Shown: in pieces, positions 62,024-64,000 of the stretch
How positions within the stretch are numbered: the stretch's first letter is position 1
How the letters are laid out: the number at the start of each line of letters is the position of its first letter
NCBI RefSeq assembly: GCF_016765675.1
Contig: NZ_JAESWB010000247.1
Coordinates: 112,678-176,677, forward strand
Reading direction: 5' to 3'
Length of the DNA stretch: 64,000 nt
Source of the DNA: Neobacillus paridis
Lineage (GTDB): Bacteria > Bacillota > Bacilli > Bacillales > Cytobacillaceae
Notes under the pieces: generated by a model
The model's database searches: none
Told to the model about the DNA's origin: nothing
Seen by the model: the letters and a program-made list of their open reading frames with translations, nothing else
Made by a program: the position numbers and the translations under genes

Positions 62024-63499
62024 TTATACTTCAAGATCACATTTCTCTAACGGAATAAGCTTTGTTTTCTTAATAAATTTATAGCCAAGCCAAAGTGCCA
62101 GAAATAGCGGTAAACCAATATAGGAAACTAAAACACCATTCCAATCGATATGGTTTCCAAGGAAGGCTGAGTAGTTTTGCCCCAAGATAACGAAGGCACA
62201 TACAGCAAAAGCGAAAAGGGGTCCAAATGGGAACAGTTTCGTTTTATAAGGTAACAAGCTTAAGTCTTTACCTTGTGCAATGAATGCTCTCCGGAAACGG
62301 TAATGGCAAATCGCAATACCCAACCATGCAATAAATCCTGACATCCCTGAAGCGTTTAACAGCCATATATATACTGTTCCATCACCGAAGAAGGAAGCAA
62401 GAAAAGCGAGAGTTCCCACTAAAGTGGTCACAATTAAAGCATTTACCGGTACGCCATTTTTATTTAATTTTGCCAGGAATTTTGGTGCTTTACCATCGCG
62501 GGCTAAATCCCAAAGCATCCGGGTTGAAGCGTACATCCCAGAGTTACCTGCAGACAATACCGCCGTAAGGATAACGGCATTCATGACTGAAGCGGCGAAA
62601 GCAATCCCTGCTTTTTGAAAAACAAGGGTAAACGGACTTACAGATACATCGCCGTTAAGTAAACTTTTATTTGTATAGGGAATGAGTAATCCAATAACTA
62701 AAATTGCTAATACATAGAATAGGAGGATCCGCCAAAATACTGATTTAACGGCCCGCGGTATCGATTTGGCTGGATCGTCTGTTTCTCCGGCAGCGACTCC
62801 CAACAGTTCTGTACCTTGGAAGGAAAACCCAGCCGCCATGAAGATCCCCAGCATCGCCATAAAGCCGCCATGGAACGGGGCATCACCAATGGTAAGGTTT
62901 TTAAAGCCGACAGCTTCACCGCCCATAATCCCAAAAATCATTAACGTTCCTGTAACAATAAAAATAATGACTGTAACTACTTTTATGAGTGAAAACCAAT
63001 ATTCTGCTTCACCAAATCCTTTAACAGACAGGTAATTTAATAAGAACATCAGCACTAAAAAAATACTGCTCCATAATAATGAAGGTGTATGAGGGAACCA
63101 AAACTTCATAATCATCGTCACGGCAGAAAGTTCAGCGGCAATCGTAATTGCCCAGTTATACCAATAATTCCATCCTAGAGCAAAGCCGAGAGATGGGTCA
63201 ACAAACTTTGTAGCATAGGTACTGAAGCTGCCGGCAACCGGCATATAGGCAGCCATTTCGGCTAAGCTTTGCATTAAAAAGTAAACCATGATCCCAATAA
63301 CGATGTACGAAAGAATTGCACCACCGGGACCTGCGGTATGAATTGCACCGCCACTGGCAAGAAATAGGCCGGTGCCAATCGTTCCGCCCAGCGAAATCAT
63401 CGTAAGATGCCGGGATTTTAAGCTTCGTTTCAGTTCGCTTGTCTCGACGTTGTTGGCTTCTGTATAAGCTTCATTTTCTAGTGCGTTTGCACTTTGCAT
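62024..63499 (-). CDS. lysP: Lysine-specific amino-acid permease (APC family)
   Basis: A 491-aa, 12-helix amino acid:proton symporter. It starts with a polar tail and then KRSLKSRHLTMISLGGTIGT-GLF, the AAT/APC signature, followed by GPGGAILSYIVIGIMVYFLM and GFSFQGTELLGVAAGE. The sequence suits LysP or a related basic amino-acid permease; the lysine riboswitch directly upstream makes lysine the likely substrate. ATG 63499 follows AAAAGGAGT; the longer ORF runs through the riboswitch and is rejected. Confidence 0.92.
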   Translation of the reverse strand: MQSANALENEAYTEANNVETSELKRSLKSRHLTMISLGGTIGTGLFLASGGAIHTAGPGGAILSYIVIGIMVYFLMQSLAEMAAYMPVAGSFSTYATKFVDPSLGFALGWNYWYNWAITIAAELSAVTMIMKFWFPHTPSLLWSSIFLVLMFLLNYLSVKGFGEAEYWFSLIKVVTVIIFIVTGTLMIFGIMGGEAVGFKNLTIGDAPFHGGFMAMLGIFMAAGFSFQGTELLGVAAGETDDPAKSIPRAVKSVFWRILLFYVLAILVIGLLIPYTNKSLLNGDVSVSPFTLVFQKAGIAFAASVMNAVILTAVLSAGNSGMYASTRMLWDLARDGKAPKFLAKLNKNGVPVNALIVTTLVGTLAFLASFFGDGTVYIWLLNASGMSGFIAWLGIAICHYRFRRAFIAQGKDLSLLPYKTKLFPFGPLFAFAVCAFVILGQNYSAFLGNHIDWNGVLVSYIGLPLFLALWLGYKFIKKTKLIPLEKCDLEV

Positions 63500-63541
63500 A
63501 ATTAGGACTCCTTTTTTAATAGAATGGGAAGGAGGTTGGAA

Positions 63542-63573
63542 TAAAAAATGCCACCGAAGCAGATACAGGTGGC
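63542..63573 (-). terminator. Riboswitch expression-platform terminator
   Basis: GCCACC/GGTGGC stem (63568-63573 with 63550-63555) followed on the minus strand by ATTTTTT, 43 nt before lysP. Formed when lysine is bound, by analogy with other L-boxes. Confidence 0.85.
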
Positions 63574-63795
63574 AAGTGTCTATACCCCGCATCATACCTT
63601 CCGAAAGATAGCTCAACACGTTTGGATAGGTGGTCCGCACGTGACAGTTCTGTTCCTTTTCGGAGACAGCCCCAGCATACTGTTCCAGAGAAAAAAGTAC
63701 ACTTCGGCAGTTTTTCCTTTCAAATGGAGTTGCCAATGTCTCTGCATCTCGTCCATCCTACTAATAAAAACTGCGACCTCTACCCCATCGGTTGA
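63574..63795 (-). promoter_or_regulatory. Lysine riboswitch (L-box) of lysP
   Basis: Read on the minus strand, the leader shows the L-box core in order: GGGGTAGAGGTCGCAG, ATTAGTA, AACTGCCGAAGTG, GCTGGGGCTGTCTCC, AACTGTCACGTGCGGACC and TTGAGCTATCTTTCGG. These match the lysine aptamer consensus helices P1-P5 and their junction. It represses lysP by transcription termination when lysine is plentiful. Confidence 0.9.
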
Positions 63796-63934
63796 TGAGG
63801 ATTTAATATATAAAGTTAATATACTTATATAGTATAAATTTTATTTATTGAATGTCAAATGGAAACTAAATATGGTTTGAGTCAAGTATTTGTGGGCAGT
63901 TTTTTTATCCCCACAGAAGTGAAAGCGGATTCAC

Positions 63935-64000
63935 TTATTTAGAGTGCTCTCTTGATAGAAAATTTGTCTTTTTTAAAAACCGGCCAACTCTTTTAATGCT
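63935..64000 (-). CDS. Possible C-terminal fragment of a gene entering from the right
   Basis: On the minus strand an open frame enters from the window edge and ends at TAA (63935-63937), reading SIKRVGRFLKKTNFLSREHS-K, a basic tail compatible with a membrane or DNA-binding protein. A short GTGAA/TTCAC hairpin follows. Only 21 codons are visible, so this is tentative. Confidence 0.25.
   Translation of the reverse strand, partial: SIKRVGRFLKKTNFLSREHSK

Overview
The window is chromosomal DNA of an AT-rich, spore-forming Bacillaceae (Neobacillus/Mesobacillus-like; genus inferred, not proven). Evidence: GerP-type germination proteins, YjcZ, RacA, YkuD, YhfH and YkuS small proteins, strong GGAGG ribosome sites, frequent TTG/GTG starts and many rho-independent terminators. 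No rRNA, tRNA, CRISPR array, IS element or prophage was seen. The dominant theme is anaerobic respiration.

Layout. 0-9.9 kb: 5' end of pflB (minus), a cupredoxin, mprF, a D,D-carboxypeptidase, spore genes (gerP-like, hsp20, gerPC-like), YkuS, an ABC-F ATPase, Sco and a hemerythrin-like protein. 10-16.8 kb: narGHJI nitrate reductase and a YdjO-like zinc-ribbon protein. 17-19.6 kb: small genes and a membrane PAS histidine kinase.

19.6-31.5 kb is the most unusual part. A PucR-family regulator diverges from an operon of an exported flavoprotein reductase lipoprotein, a NusG-II (EetA-like) protein, a Gx-transporter (EetB-like) protein and an EcfT-like membrane protein. Next, a LuxR-type regulator diverges from tatA and a second, Tat-exported flavoprotein lipoprotein. 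Last comes a five-CXXCH membrane cytochrome with its own compact ResB/CcsA maturation pair. I infer a route menaquinol -> multiheme cytochrome -> extracytoplasmic flavoprotein reductases, for unknown organic acceptors. The promoters of the first flavoprotein operon and of the cytochrome share an almost identical module (TTGTAC direct repeat, weak -35, 17-bp spacer, TAAAAT), which would tie the two ends into one regulon. The cytochrome reading frame is broken by an A7 run directly after its start codon.

31.7-35.4 kb: a selenocysteine formate dehydrogenase (in-frame TGA plus SECIS hairpin) and a NarK-type transporter fused to a PAS domain. With narGHJI this makes a formate-to-nitrate respiratory set.

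36-64 kb is mostly housekeeping: LtaS, a nuclease lipoprotein, a TrpXYZ-like ABC transporter, a Nudix hydrolase, aspartokinase YclM, two paralogous membrane proteins, a BusR-type regulator convergent with an OpuC-type osmolyte transporter, a decayed NrnB-like DHH gene, a Gre-like protein behind an overlapping 22-aa leader ORF, racA and a second MerR/coiled-coil protein, a class V aminotransferase, YkuD, YceI, HelD, AsnRS, and a lysine permease under a lysine riboswitch.
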